From Ailanthus altissimus (taxonomy: Eukaryota > Streptophyta > Magnoliopsida > Sapindales > Simaroubaceae): a stretch of 64,000 nt of DNA. The notes beneath the pieces were generated by a model. The model was not told where the DNA came from. It saw nothing but the letters and a program-made list of their open reading frames with translations, and searched no databases. The position numbers and the translations under genes are program-made. Positions within the stretch are counted from its first letter, which is position 1. Each line of letters opens with the position of its first letter. The stretch covers positions 7,204,001 to 7,268,000 of the forward strand of contig OX327694.1 of assembly GCA_946807835.1 (NCBI GenBank). The letters run 5' to 3'. Shown here piece by piece: positions 1 to 11,163 of the stretch.

Positions 1-871
1 ATAGCAAACTAGGATAAGTTTGCCGGAGATATAATCCATACACTGATAATAAGAAGAAAAAAAATTCAGAAACTAGTGGCCACTAAGTGGATCTGCATAA
101 GACTTTATAAAATCTCCAAGAATCGATAAGCTGCATAAGCCAAGTTCAGAGGTTTAATCATCTAAACTTGGCACATGCACCAGCGAAGTACAAAAATCTG
201 TGTGAGCGACAGGTATAATTGATAATAACAATAAACCCTGGAAGAATGGAACTGGAGAAGCTTCAGATAAATGTCTCAGTAAATAAAATAAGTGTTATAT
301 TTTTGTGTAACCTAGCCAATAGTTCTCTTGGTTACCGAGAGCGAGTTGAAACTATGCATGTTCATTATTCATCAAGAGGATTTAACCCCATCAAAAGCTG
401 TTGTCATCATTCTCATTGGAAGTAAAAAACAAAAAACAGCTTTGAATTAGTGATGTTTGAATTTGACTGTCCGTCTCTATGGTTGTGACAGGACATGCAA
501 ATCGAGTGTATTGAGTGGCTAATCTAGTTCCTCCACTGGTTCCAGCATGAGCCATTTTTTCTTTCAAAGTGAAGGCATAGTGAAAGCAATTTTGAACAAT
601 GCCAGCTCTAGTGCTAAGCGTCAAAGCAACAACCATTAATGTTGTAACATGTGGTTGTTTCATCATGGAAATGAACGCAGTAAACAATCTTAGTAAAAGA
701 CAATTATTACCTTACTGGCACGAACAGAACCTGAACAGAGTTATATATACAGACACAAAGCATAAGCAACAAGATATGAGCATATCTCTACAAATGCCAG
801 ACATTGTTCTTATACATGTTCAGATAAAGTGAACAGGAAAAATTAGTTTTCATATGCAAGACCGCCAGACT
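1..871. other. 3' flank of the LanC-like gene, no supported gene
   Basis: AT-rich sequence downstream of the GCR2-like stop codon. A minus-strand open frame of 98 codons (391-687) has a hydrophobic start but no recognisable family and no intron context, so I do not call it a gene. Part of this stretch next to 871 is probably the 3' UTR of the LanC-like gene. Confidence 0.5.
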
Positions 872-3028
872 TCAGAGTTCATAAGCTGGGAACCTAGCCT
901 CGGAAGGGTTGAACATGTCTAGGAAAAGATAGGCCATACCTCCAAAGCCTTCAAAGACTGAATAGGGGTTATCACCTCCATGCATTTCTCCCTTTGCGAC
1001 AAGCTTGTGAGCATTATCAAGAAGAAAGCAAGCAAATGCTTTGGCCCTGTACAAGAACTCTAAGTTTCCTGTTATGTGGTAGAGTGCAAGGAACACATAC
1101 GCATTCCCACTAATTCCATGGCATATTCCAACTCGCTTAAGAAGCCCACGGTTCCACACCACCTCTGCAGCATCAACTGCTGCCTTGAGAAATTCTATGT
1201 CTTTGAAGACCTGATAATTTAACATATTTTTATGGAAATTATGGGCAACATGACTACCAAAAAGAGCCCCCCAAGGGGGAAAGGAAGAGGAAATTCTAAT
1301 TGAGCTTTTCTATAGTTCACAATTAACTGGTTTAATTAGTTCAAGAAGTCAGCATGAGCATGTTCTTAGACTTAAAGAAAAAAATGACAATGATCAAACT
1401 CTATCAAAGCGAATGAGTAGCATTCAAGTCCAAATAGATGAAAGTTAATATCAAACAAAGCAGACGGTAAGAAATATTTGAGCATGCTGGAGAGGCTTAC
1501 TCTTTTCTGGCATAGCTATTTAACTAATTGCATCAAATATTGAATACTTATGACGAAAAATCAACTGTATTTTTTAAATTAAAAATTTTGTAGCGAAGTA
1601 GATAACCATAACAATATTACCTTGGCAGCCTTGGCAAGTGTGAGGCAAATCCCTGGAGCACCATGACACCAATGCACAAGAACATCCCTCTTTTTGTCTT
1701 CTTCACTCACAGGGTAGTTTCCACCAGGAAACCGGTTCTTAATCATGTATTTAAGGGTACCCTTAACATCCTCAGCCGCATCTGGCTTCAATTCTATGTC
1801 CATCAAAACATGTATAATACCTGCCAATCCGTGGGCAGCCCCCCAATACTTTTCTCCATACCATTCAAACATCAAAGGAGATTTGCCTCTCTTAGCCAAT
1901 TGTCTTCCATTTTTTATAATTTCATCTACAACTGCACGCTACACATAGTTAACCAAATTATTAATATCGACCGACCCTCTGATTTAAAAAAACATATCAA
2001 AACCATGAAATTGTGATAATAAGATAAATTGGGAGTCTTACAGTGGTTGTAGAAGGAATAGTTGCATCACCAACATACTTGTTCAAGAACAAACAAGCCC
2101 ATAAGTACCCTGCTCTTCCATATAATAATTCATTAGGAAGATCCCTTGACAGCTTAATCTGTGTCATCATTCAATAAGTATGACATCAACAACTAAAAGT
2201 ATCAACACATAAAGGCGTTATAGAAATTTCTGTAAACAAACAAAATAAAATGAAAAACGGATGAAGCAGTACTACCATGTAAGAAAATGGAGCACACAAA
2301 ATCATAAGATCATTATTACCTCTTTGAATTGGGTTAAGTAGTGGTCGAGTAACTGTTGGTCACCAGCATATTTAGCCACTACAGCACCAAGAGCACAAAC
2401 ACCGGCCCGCCCACATAAAAATGTCACATCCCTATAAAGGAACACATCTTCTTTTAGCTTTAGTTGCTCTAAATTGTGATTGCAAATTGCATTCAAGTTG
2501 GGATCAAGCCCCGCGTTGGATTTGGAATAAAGATGGACGCATGCATATAGAAATAGAGAGAGAGAGAGTACCGAGAAGCTAAAGAAGCAGAGTCGCAAGC
2601 CTTGACAATCTGTAGACAAAGATTAAGATCGTTCTTGTTTTTATCGACTTGATAGGCTTTGAACAGCAAGAAAGACGCACCAAGAGCCCCACTATAGAGA
2701 GTAAAGTCTCGCACATATTGCCCACTTAAACCCCACGTCTCCATCACTACCTGAAACAATACAACAGATAATGAATTATCAAAAGAAAGTCGGCAGAGAA
2801 GATAATCAAGCAAAGAAAGAAATAAAAATGGAAACTTTAAATTACGGTTTCTTTGAGGTCGAGAGCAGCGCTCTTGAATCTCTGAGAAAGAGAAGGGTAG
2901 GGCATGGAGAGAAGCTTCAAGAGAGAATCTCCAGTACTTGTTGTTGTTGTTGTGTCATCTTCTTCTATTTCCATTGTTGTTTCTTCTGTAAAGTCTGGCA
3001 TTTCATTTGGGAAGAACCGGTCCGACAT
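872..3028 (-). CDS. GCR2: LanC-like protein GCR2 type, six exons
   Basis: Exons on the minus strand, all with GT-AG borders and matching phases: 3028-2846, 2750-2572, 2431-2320, 2158-2042, 1938-1621, 1210-872. They sum to 1,248 nt, or 415 aa plus stop, close to the length of the Arabidopsis GCR2 family. The start MSDRFFPNEMPDF matches the conserved family N-terminus. LanC landmarks are present: GAAHGLAGI near residue 230, HWCHGAPG with a zinc-ligand Cys near 288, and GICHGISGN with the Cys-His ligand pair near 333-334; the protein ends with the family-typical YEL. GCR2 was once proposed as an ABA receptor; the fold is that of a soluble LanC-like alpha-toroid, and the plant function remains unsettled. 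All zinc ligands and the full domain are intact, so I expect a functional gene. Intron 2 starts in a CT-rich run (GA repeat on the plus strand, about 2551-2570). Confidence 0.95.
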
Positions 3029-3565
3029 TTCGGTTTGCTTTTGTCTCAGATGAGAAGCTGAGAGAGTGAAGACTATGAACTGAGAAGTTGAGCTCTAGTA
3101 TAAGGATTCCAAGAAGAAACCAGTCCCCCTGAGCTTAGCTGAGAATTAAGATAATGAAGCTCCCTACACTACACGTAGAGCTATAGAGAAGACTCGTGCA
3201 AGTACGTGGCAGCCCTCTCTGAACTTTTCTTTTGTCTATTGTGGGCCCGGAAATGTAAGACTATGACGACTCATTCACCGCTGACCAAAACCAAACAAAG
3301 CATTCAATTTCATTAATACATCACTGCTTTTTGCAGGTGGAGCGTTCAAACAAACGTGAAACTGACACTGGATTATTAAAAGCCAACCGCTAAATAGTTA
3401 CCAACTGATTAAGTAATTTTTAATGAACTTTTTTTAAAAAAATGCGTGTAATTATTAACGATATAAGAAGTTCCCGGATTCCAACCTCCAGGGAAGAGAC
3501 TGTTAAAAAACACCCTTGACAGTCAAATCTTAACATATTTTTTCAATTAACAAAAATATACTATT
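3029..3565. other. Upstream flank of the GCR2-like gene
   Basis: Contains the expected 5' UTR and promoter of the minus-strand LanC-like gene. I could not fix a TATA box or transcription start by eye. No other gene is seen. From about 3400 rightward the sequence becomes strongly AT-rich. Confidence 0.4.
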
Positions 3566-3582
3566 AAAAAATAATCTAATGC
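3566..3582. repeat. SINE target-site duplication, left copy
   Basis: AAAAAATAATCTAATGC; identical 17-mer recurs at 3726-3742 after the SINE poly(A) tail. Confidence 0.88.
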
Positions 3583-3725
3583 GAGCACGAGGGCTCAACC
3601 TAGTTGGCCGAACACCTCCAAGTCTTACATCCCCACCTGGGTTTGAATTCTCCCTCCTCTCCAGGTGGTGCGGAAAAAAAAATATATATTGTAATCCCCC
3701 CTTAAAAAAAAAAAAAAAAAGAAAA
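3583..3725 (+). mobile_element. tRNA-derived SINE with poly(A) tail
   Basis: The head carries an A-box-like segment (GGCTCAACCTAGTTGGC, about 3592) and a B-box-like segment (GGTTTGAATTC, about 3640), spaced as in RNA polymerase III promoters of tRNA-derived SINEs. The 3' end is an A-rich tail (3705-3730). A perfect 17-bp direct repeat, AAAAAATAATCTAATGC, flanks it at 3566-3582 and 3726-3742, which is the target-site duplication expected from LINE-assisted insertion. The body of about 140 bp is in the usual plant SINE range. A or B box plus tail plus duplication make this a confident call; the family is not identified. Confidence 0.88.
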
Positions 3726-3742
3726 AAAAAATAATCTAATGC
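3726..3742. repeat. SINE target-site duplication, right copy
   Basis: Second copy of the 17-mer that brackets the SINE at 3583-3725. A related 45-bp stretch of host sequence (3541-3582 and 3758-3800, CAATTAACAAAAATA motif) also repeats nearby, so the target was itself in a small duplicated region. Confidence 0.85.
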
Positions 3743-6397
3743 TTATGTTAATATTGTTTCAATTAACAAAAATACACTGTTAAAAAATAATTTAATACTC
3801 ATATCAGTATTTATAATTTTTAAAAAAAAGTGTTAATATGAGTGTTAGTATGTGAATAAGTGTTAGTATGTGAATGTGTTTACAATGATGCAGTAATAAT
3901 ATTTGTTGTGTGTATAAAAAGTGAATTGTGTATATAAATAAATTAATAATGAATGAATTTGTTATTCATAAATAATCGTTTTTATTTTTTTTTAAAATAT
4001 GCATGTATGAATTAAAAATTTATTTTTATTTAGACATTTTTAAATAATTGATGCGCTATAATTAATAATACAAATTATATTTAATGACGCACCATATATA
4101 TATATATACATTTTAATAAAGATCAAATCAATATTATTTTTAATTCTCATTTATTATATTAATTTAATGATATTTTATCATTCAAGTTGTATAAATGAGT
4201 TTTTCAAATTATATATGTAATACTATTCTTTAAAAATAGAGTTTTGAAATAAAGTAAATAATTTTTAAAAAATAAATATATACTTAATAATGTTTCATCA
4301 AAATGATATATAATTATTATTATTTTATGTTTGACGTTTCACACCCCACCCTTTACTCATGCGATACATAATTGGGGAAATGTCCAAAAATATCTAAAAT
4401 TTTTAAAATAAAAAATTAATTTAGTCACAAAATAAATTCATGAGCTTTTGTCGTATACTTGAGTTTCATACCATTTCACCTTCAAATCATTTTTGCATCT
4501 CTTTAACATAAATTATTTGAAATTTTAATTAAAATATACTTTAAAATTAGTTAAAATGAGTAATTTAAAATAAAATAAATTAAAAATTAATAAATTAAAA
4601 TAAAAATAACTAAAAAATTATTAAAAAAAGAGTAAAATTCGACAAAAAAATGTTAAGATAAACAGGATCTCGCACCCAACTCGCGCAACAACTCGCATAC
4701 GGGGTGTTGTGCAAGTTGGGGCCTCGCACCACACATCGCGCGCGGGGCGTTGAGCAAGGCCCCAACTCATGCAACACCCCACGCGTGAGGCTTGGTGCAA
4801 GGCCCCACGCATGAGGCCTAGTACAAGGCCCCTCCTCGCATCTCGCGCGATGTGCTAGAAATTTTAACTTTTCTCATTGTTTTTGTCCTTGATTTTATTA
4901 TTTTTGATCATTTTCATATTTTTTTTTTTGTATATTAATACATAAAATTATTTGTTCTTAATTTATAGAGTTTTTTTTTTCAAATTTATTTAGACAATAA
5001 CAACATTTTTTGTTGATTTTGTGACTTAAACTACAAATATTTTTTGAGTTATATTATTTATAAGGACAATTTCTTTCTTTCATTCATTGTCTTCTTAGCT
5101 AATAAAGATTTATCAAATAGTTTTTTGTTATAAAAATTTATAATATTTTAAAAATAATTATTTCTAGATAATTTTCTACATAATTTAGCTTATTCATTTT
5201 ATACGATTGGCTTGGATTAAATTAATAGTTTGTTTGGTTTGGCTTTTTCATATGTTAATAGAACTTTTAATGTCAAAAGCTTTAGTGAATTATTTTTTTT
5301 CAGGTGATTGGTTGTAAATTAGAGAAAAAAAATTAGAATTAAAAATTTTATTTTATCTCTATTAAAATGAGCTCAAACTTTTTTGCTTTTAAAAATAGAG
5401 ATTAGAGAACTTTTTTTAAAGTGTTAAATTATCTAAGACATCCTTATTTTATTTAAAAATTTTACTTCAATTCTCTTATAATATAATCCAAAAAAAGCTT
5501 GTCTATTAATGTATTTTCACAATTTTTCCTAAAAACTATAAGTAACAACCAAATGAATTATTATTCTTTTAAAAAAAAAAACTCTATACATAAAAGCTTC
5601 GTTAATATAAAAGTAATATTAAATATTTTAAATTATAATTTAAATTGTATCTTATATATTAAGCGGTGAAATAATATAAATTTTAAAATTATTTATTATA
5701 ATTAATATTTAATTAATATATCACTTTTTAAAATATAATTTAATATATTTAGCATTACTTTTATTATAAACTCTACTTAAAAAATCTATACTTAAAAATT
5801 ATATCAGACAAACCCTAAATATTTGATGATATAAACAAAATAACTTAGGACAGCTAATCTTAACCCTACCGTTGTTATCTTGGCCCATTTTTTATTTGGA
5901 GTAAAATTAAGACTTATTATCTTATCTCGTTAGGGACCTTGGGATAATCTAGAATAAAATATTTAAATTTAAAAATATTATTAAATTAATATTTTTTAAA
6001 TATTGTTTATTTTTTTATTAATAATAAGAATTAATAATTATTTACCCAAATATAGTTGGTTTTATTGTATATAATTTTTAAATAATTATTTAATTCAATT
6101 ATACGTAACACCAAATATAAATTTATATTATAATTAATCCAATTATACTCTTATTATATATCATTCTATTTATCTAATTATGCATTCTAGATGTACCTCC
6201 TTTAAGATTAGTATGAGAATGAATCGATTCCTTGACCGTTTACTTTTGAAGTAAACTAACTAAATTATCCCCTTAAAAATAAATAATTCTTCCCTTCTTT
6301 AGAAACAACAATACTTTGCATTGATTTTTATTTATGATTACGTCTATCAATCTCATGGTTAAACAACTGACTATCAAAAGTAAGCAAATACAATGGT

Positions 6398-6402
<5 letters not shown>
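3743..6402. other. AT-rich spacer with one GC-rich island
   Basis: Long AT-rich sequence without a supported gene. The only compositional exception is the island at 4660-4858, listed separately. Short simple-sequence runs are frequent. Confidence 0.6.
4660..4858. repeat. GC-rich island with internal short repeats
   Basis: About 200 bp of CpG-rich sequence inside a very AT-rich region. It contains imperfect repeats of GCAAGGCCCCA and ACGCRTGAGGC units (about 4754-4830) and the self-complementary stretch GTTGGGGCC / GGCCCCAAC. It has no credible coding frame. It may be the core of a decayed foldback or transposon; identity unknown. Confidence 0.5.

Positions 6403-6436
<34 letters not shown>
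6403..6436. repeat. (TA)n microsatellite
   Basis: Seventeen TA units in uninterrupted succession. Confidence 0.95.
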
Positions 6437-6437
<1 letters not shown>

Positions 6438-6850
6438 TAAAATTAATATAATTGGCATCAACAAATTACAATACACCATTTGCCTAAAAGTGTCAAAGCG
6501 GATAATAATGCAAAACTAATATTTATTAAAGATTTGATAAATTCTAATCGCATGATAAATTCAAAAGATGAGAGGATTTTTTTAAGAAAATTAGTTGATT
6601 TTTTTTTAAAATTCTTCCACCAATAAAAATAATAAAAATAAACTTAAAATCGAATTCATGATCTCTTTAATTAAAATTTAAATTAAATTCATGTATGAAT
6701 ATTTTTAAAGAGATTAAAATTCATATCCTATAATTTATTCATTCATCGTGAATTAAAGGATTCATTTAGAATGCAATTCATTATTCATTCTATTAAGATT
6801 AATTATAAAAGTACGATTTGTTCATGCACACATTCTTTCTTACACATCAT

Positions 6851-7320
6851 CTTATTTTTTGAATAAATATTAATTTAAGTATTAAAGTATATTTTTTTTA
6901 CAGAACCATGTATGTTGTAATCATTAATTAGAGGGGCATGCAAGGACAAAAAGAAATTGATCCTGAAATTTTTAAGCTAGAGAACTTTTTGTGGCGCTAT
7001 TTGTAGGAACATTTTGACTAAAAGACGATCCTTACAAAAGAAATTTGAAATAAAAAAAGGAAAAAATTGAAATTGGAGAAAGAAAGAAAAAAAAAGAAGA
7101 AAAAGAAAGAAAAAAGAGAAAAATTTTGAAATTAGAGAGAAAAAAAAACACAAAGAAAAAGTAGAAAGACGTCACCAAAACACCAGTCATCAAAACGTCA
7201 AAATCGAGCTCAAGCTATCACAGGCAACTACAAGCTCCACAACGTTGATTTGCCTATCTATTCGTCAAAACCTAGGAGTACATGCCACCGTTAAGGCTGT
7301 TGTTCACCAAAATTTGATTA
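6851..7320. repeat. Tandem unit B, copy 1
   Basis: Starts with TTATTTTTTGAATAAATATT and ends with TTCACCAAAATTTGATTA; contains a purine-rich stretch (GAAA/AAAG) of about 100 bp in its middle. Confidence 0.8.
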
Positions 7321-7325
7321 AATAT

Positions 7326-7788
7326 GTTATTTTTTGAATAAATATTAATTTGAGTATCGAAGTATTTTTTTTTTACAGAAGCACGTTTATTGTAATCATT
7401 AATTAGAGGAGCATACAAGGACAAAAAAAAATTGACCCTGAAAATTTTAAATTAGAGAATTTTTTGTGGCGCCATTTGTAAGAACATTTTGATTAAAAGA
7501 CGATCCTTACAAAAATAAATTGAAATAAAAAAAGGAAAAAATTGAAATTGGAGAAAGAAAGGAAAAAAAAGAAGAAAAAAGAGAAAAGATTTGAAATTAG
7601 AGAGAGAAAAAAAAACGCAAAGAAAAAGTAGAAAGACGTCACCAAAACACCAGTCATCAAAACGTCAAAATCGAGCTCAAGCTATCACAGGCAACTACAA
7701 GCTCCACAACGTTGATTTTGCCTATCTATTCATCAAAACCTAGGAGTACATGCCACCGTTAAGGCTGTTGTTCACCAAAATTTGATTA
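7326..7788. repeat. Tandem unit B, copy 2
   Basis: Same order of landmarks as 6851-7320, with scattered substitutions and small indels in the purine run. The two copies adjoin directly. Confidence 0.8.
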
Positions 7789-8960
7789 CTCATTTTCACC
7801 TGCTACCTTGTTTCATTATTTCGATCAAATCATAATGACCTAAGCCTTTCCACCACCACTTAGCCTGACACCTCTAACTTACACCTTAGCCAACAATAAT
7901 ACAACACAACATTATAGCCAGTAGTAAAGTTAGCCAATCACCATCTACCTACGTATTAGTCTGCGAGCCAGCCCTCTTCTGAATGCCACCACCATAGACA
8001 TAAAACATTACCTAAGATTAAAACAACAACAAAAGCTCAGAATTCAAGTATCATTACACCAAATCAACATTCAAACACTTAGCAAAATTGATAAAATCTT
8101 TCTTATTCACAAATAGACCATAAAATAAGTATAATTTTTTCTTTGCATACTAAAATTATTTAAACTCAATTAAAATTTACTTTCAAGTTACAAGATGAAC
8201 ATATGAATGTATAAATGTATAGATATAGTGATTTAATTTGAGTCTATTTTTTTAAAATAGTTGATACAAATCTAAATATAACAATTTAACCAATTATTTA
8301 AGTGTGCTTCTTGAAATAGAATCGCCAATACTTACTTAAATATGAAAATATGACTAATAATATATAATCGCTTTCTTAAAAACAATTAATACTAACTCAA
8401 ACATGATAATTTGATTGATAGCTCATTCTTCTTTCAAACGAATAATCACATTTGGATATAGGATTTTTGTGAAGGACTTTTGTTGGTACCAAAATTAAAA
8501 TAATTGGTACCGATTAATTACAACAAGTCACTTGTCCAAAAGCGTCTGAGTGTATAATAATAAAAAAAAATAATATCCATTAAAAAATGGATAAATGGAT
8601 GAGAGAAAAATTAGTTGATTTCCTCAAATTCTCCCTTTAACAAGAAAATAAAAATAGACTTTAAATTGAATTCACGCTTTCGATAATTAGAATTTGAATT
8701 AAATTCATTCATAAATACTTTTAAAATAATTTTAATTTATATCCTATAAATATAGTCAATGATTCATTCATTATAGATTAAAGATCCATACATAATTTTT
8801 CATTCATTCTGTTGAGATTAATTATATAAGCATCATGAATACTTATTCATGCACATACTTTTTCATACACAATTCTTTTATTTTTAAATAAATACTGATT
8901 TAAGTATTAAAGTAATTTTTTTTTTACAAAAAGATGAATGGTGTAATTGTCAATTGAAAA

Positions 8961-9640
8961 CATATACAAGAAAAAAGTAATTCACTGTGGAAGTTCCAAA
9001 TTAAAAAATTGTAATAATATATATTATATATTTTGTATGAGAATTGATATTATAAGTTTGCAAATCGTTGTGGGACTCAGAATAGTTCACACTGCACCAA
9101 GACATGAACTAAACCAAGATTTACAATATTCCCTTCCTTTTTTCGAAGTTTTATGAACAAATGCCAGATTCTTTATTTGTTATTTCAACAACAATGATAA
9201 AATGGATTTCAAAATTGATCTTATTTCTCAAGCACGTCGTAAAGTATTAGGGTGTGCCCCCAGAATATTGTAAGTGATTGGGATTCAAGATTCACGGAAC
9301 AATTTTGAACCAAACTCTGAAAGTAGTTATTGGATTTGGGGTTCTCAGCTCGACTTCTCGACCAACAGTCACCCCTGCGGACAAACGGAGCAATTTCATT
9401 CCATTATTTAAAGATCTTTCAACTTATAAAAGTGACAAGCTAACAATGAAGTGTGGATCAAGGAGATGATTAGTGTCACGCCCCACATCAAATAAAAATT
9501 ACATGGATCTTGAGTATATAAAGGTGAATATGCAATATTACCTAACAAAATTCGACTAGTGATAAGTGGTATCAAAGTAGACTTGAATTCTCATTCGTAT
9601 ATAGGTCATAATAAAGATTGTCACATGTGATGTGGGTTTC
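8961..9640. other. Spacer, no gene seen
   Basis: AT-rich, with short open frames only. A TGTCACGCCCC string at about 9475 followed by a GTGGTATCAAAG string near 9567 recalls LTR and primer-site motifs, but no LTR pair is visible. Confidence 0.4.
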
Positions 9641-9657
9641 CTATGCAGGCAAGGGGA

Positions 9658-10200
9658 TAGGCAATACAGACCAAGTAAGCTCAAAAAATTTTGTGTCTTA
9701 TGCCTCAATAAAGATTGTCACGTAGGTATTGAATCCCCCAAGGATGAGCAATACAAGTCAAGTATACCTTAAAAATTCTGTATCTTGTATCCCAATAAAA
9801 TTTTTTAAGTGAATAGTAGATCCTCTAACTCCAAATGATGGATAATATAAGACAAGTTGACTTTTAAATTTAGGCCACACAATAACGAAGGTGTGGATTA
9901 GGCAATATGAACCAAGTAGGCCATAACAATTTCGTGTCTTATGCCATAATAGATATTGTTATGTGAATAGTGAATTATTTAACTTAGGAGAATGGATAAT
10001 ACGGATCAAATTGACCCTTAAATTTATGCTATACAATGACGAGAATGAGGATTAAATAATATGAACTAAGTTGATCTTCAAATTTAAGCCACACTATAAT
10101 CAGAACGTAAATTTATGCTATACAATGACGAGAATGAGGATTAAATAATATGAATTAAGTTGATCTTTAAATTTAAGCCACACTATAATCAGAACGTAAA
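9658..10200. repeat. Degenerate tandem array, about 90-bp and 60-bp spacing
   Basis: A core like GGMAATAYRRRYCAAGT recurs near 9658, 9749, 9841, 9901, 9991, 10057 and 10146, each followed by a related TTTAAATTTAGGCCA-type or TTTTGTGTCTTATGCC-type tail. The last two units (10021-10109 and 10110-10198) are almost identical, with a period of 89 bp. The oldest units are to the left. Confidence 0.75.
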
Positions 10201-10291
10201 TTTTGAATATATAAAAATGAATATATAACATTACTTAACCGCCCATTTTGAATATATAAAAATGAATATATAACATTACTTAACCGCCCAT
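10201..10291. repeat. 45-bp tandem duplication
   Basis: Two adjacent copies, starting at 10201 and 10246, each running from TTTTGAATATATAAAAATGA to CTTAACCGCCCA. The unit resembles a segment near 9508-9550, hinting at an older duplication around the tandem array. Confidence 0.85.
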
Positions 10292-10336
10292 GACATTAAG
10301 CATCCATAATATTCAAAACAAATCAAGAAATAAACT

Positions 10337-10409
10337 TGCGGTGAACGTGGATCGAACACGCGACCTTCAGATCTTCAGTCTGACACTCTCCCAACTGAGC
10401 TATCCCCGC
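10337..10409 (-). tRNA. tRNA-Phe (anticodon GAA)
   Basis: The minus-strand sequence is a complete 73-nt cloverleaf: acceptor GCGGGGA, D arm GCTCAGTTGGGAGAGT, anticodon loop CTGAAGA with GAA, T loop TTCGATC, discriminator A. It differs from the common plant tRNA-Phe only by substitutions giving G-U pairs in the D and T stems (GAGT for GAGC, CACGT for CACGC). There is no intron and no encoded CCA, as expected for a eukaryotic nuclear gene. A and B box promoter elements are internal. On the minus strand it points toward the tandem array. Confidence 0.96.
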
Positions 10410-10467
10410 ATTTTGCCACTTTCTCTACATAAAATATTAAACCATAAATTAAAGAAGTAGCTTAGAT

Positions 10468-10900
10468 TAGGGGTGGGCAATAAATCGAAAAATCGAACCG
10501 GACCTGAAAAACCGAACTGAATTGGTCGGTTCGGTTCGGTTTTTCTCTTGGTCAGTTTGGTTTTCAGTTTTTTATTTTAAAAATCGAAAAATTCGGTTCG
10601 GTTCTCGGTTCGGAAGGCCGAACCGAGAACCGAACCGAAAAAACCGAATTTAAAAAAAAATTTAAAAAAAAAAAAAATGAAAAACCGAACCGAACCGAAC
10701 AAAAAATAAGCCTAAATTAAATTTATTTTACCCAAACCGAACCGAAAAATCAAAAACCGAACCGAACTGAACCAGTTCGGTTCGGTTCAATTTTTAATTT
10801 TTCGATTCAATTTTCAGTTTTATTTTTTAAAAACCGACCGGTTCGGTTCGGTTTTCGGTTCACACTAAAAACCGAACCGAACCGGATTTGCCACCCCTGA
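10468..10900. mobile_element. MITE-like inverted-repeat element rich in CGGTT
   Basis: Ends are inverted repeats, GGGGTGGGCAA on the left (about 10470) and TTGCCACCCCT on the right (about 10889-10899). The interior is built from dozens of GGTTCGGTTCGG or ACCGAACCGAA units on both strands, so most of it can pair with itself. The 7-bp direct repeat CTTAGAT borders it (10461-10467 and 10901-10907). Length is 433 bp and there is no coding capacity. This type of CGGTT-rich element is common in eudicot genomes; the superfamily is not certain. Confidence 0.82.
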
Positions 10901-10907
10901 CTTAGAT

Positions 10908-11163
10908 GATAGTAAAAATAAAACACGTTGCTTAAACGAAAAGTACTCAATCGGTCCCCACTTCCCAGTCTTGTGGGCCTACAAAAAGGCAAAAAGACTC
11001 TTTTATCCTATTACGTTGTCCTCGTCGATCCGAACAAAACGCTGTCTCTTCTCTCTTCTCTATCCTCTATCAACGTAGCATGAATCTACAAACTTAAACA
11101 CAAGTAACAAAAAGAGAGACGCAACAGAAGACAGCACATAACTCAGGATCAGAAAGCAGAAAA
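10908..11163 (+). promoter_or_regulatory. Presumed promoter and 5' UTR of clathrin light chain
   Basis: Only 256 bp separate the MITE from the start codon. A pyrimidine-rich CTCTTCTCTCTTCTC tract (about 11045) sits upstream of the ATG, typical of plant 5' leaders. No clear TATA box was identified, so the whole interval is a positional call. The MITE therefore lies immediately upstream of, or in, the promoter. Confidence 0.4.

Larger units (their letters stand above)
6430..8960. repeat. Complex duplicated block (A-B-B'-A')
   Basis: Two direct copies of one roughly 500-bp sequence lie at about 6430-6960 and 8490-8960; both carry the TTGATTT, ATCCTATAA and TTCATTCATT landmarks in the same order. 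Between and overlapping them, a second unit is tandemly duplicated at 6851-7320 and 7326-7788, sharing GACGATCCTTACAAAA, AAAACACCAGTCATCAAAAC and CATGCCACCGTTAAGG landmarks with high identity. No coding potential or known domain is seen. The A copies could be termini of a non-autonomous element, but no PBS or target duplication was found. Confidence 0.7.

Noticed and set aside
391..687. 98-codon minus frame with hydrophobic start, possible small secreted peptide
   Set aside because: No recognisable family, no mature-peptide signature and no splice or promoter context; its position just past the LanC-like gene makes chance likely.
9475..9580. TGTCACGCCCC plus TGGTATCAAAG as a very short LTR and primer site
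   Set aside because: No matching second terminal repeat; isolated motif resemblance only.
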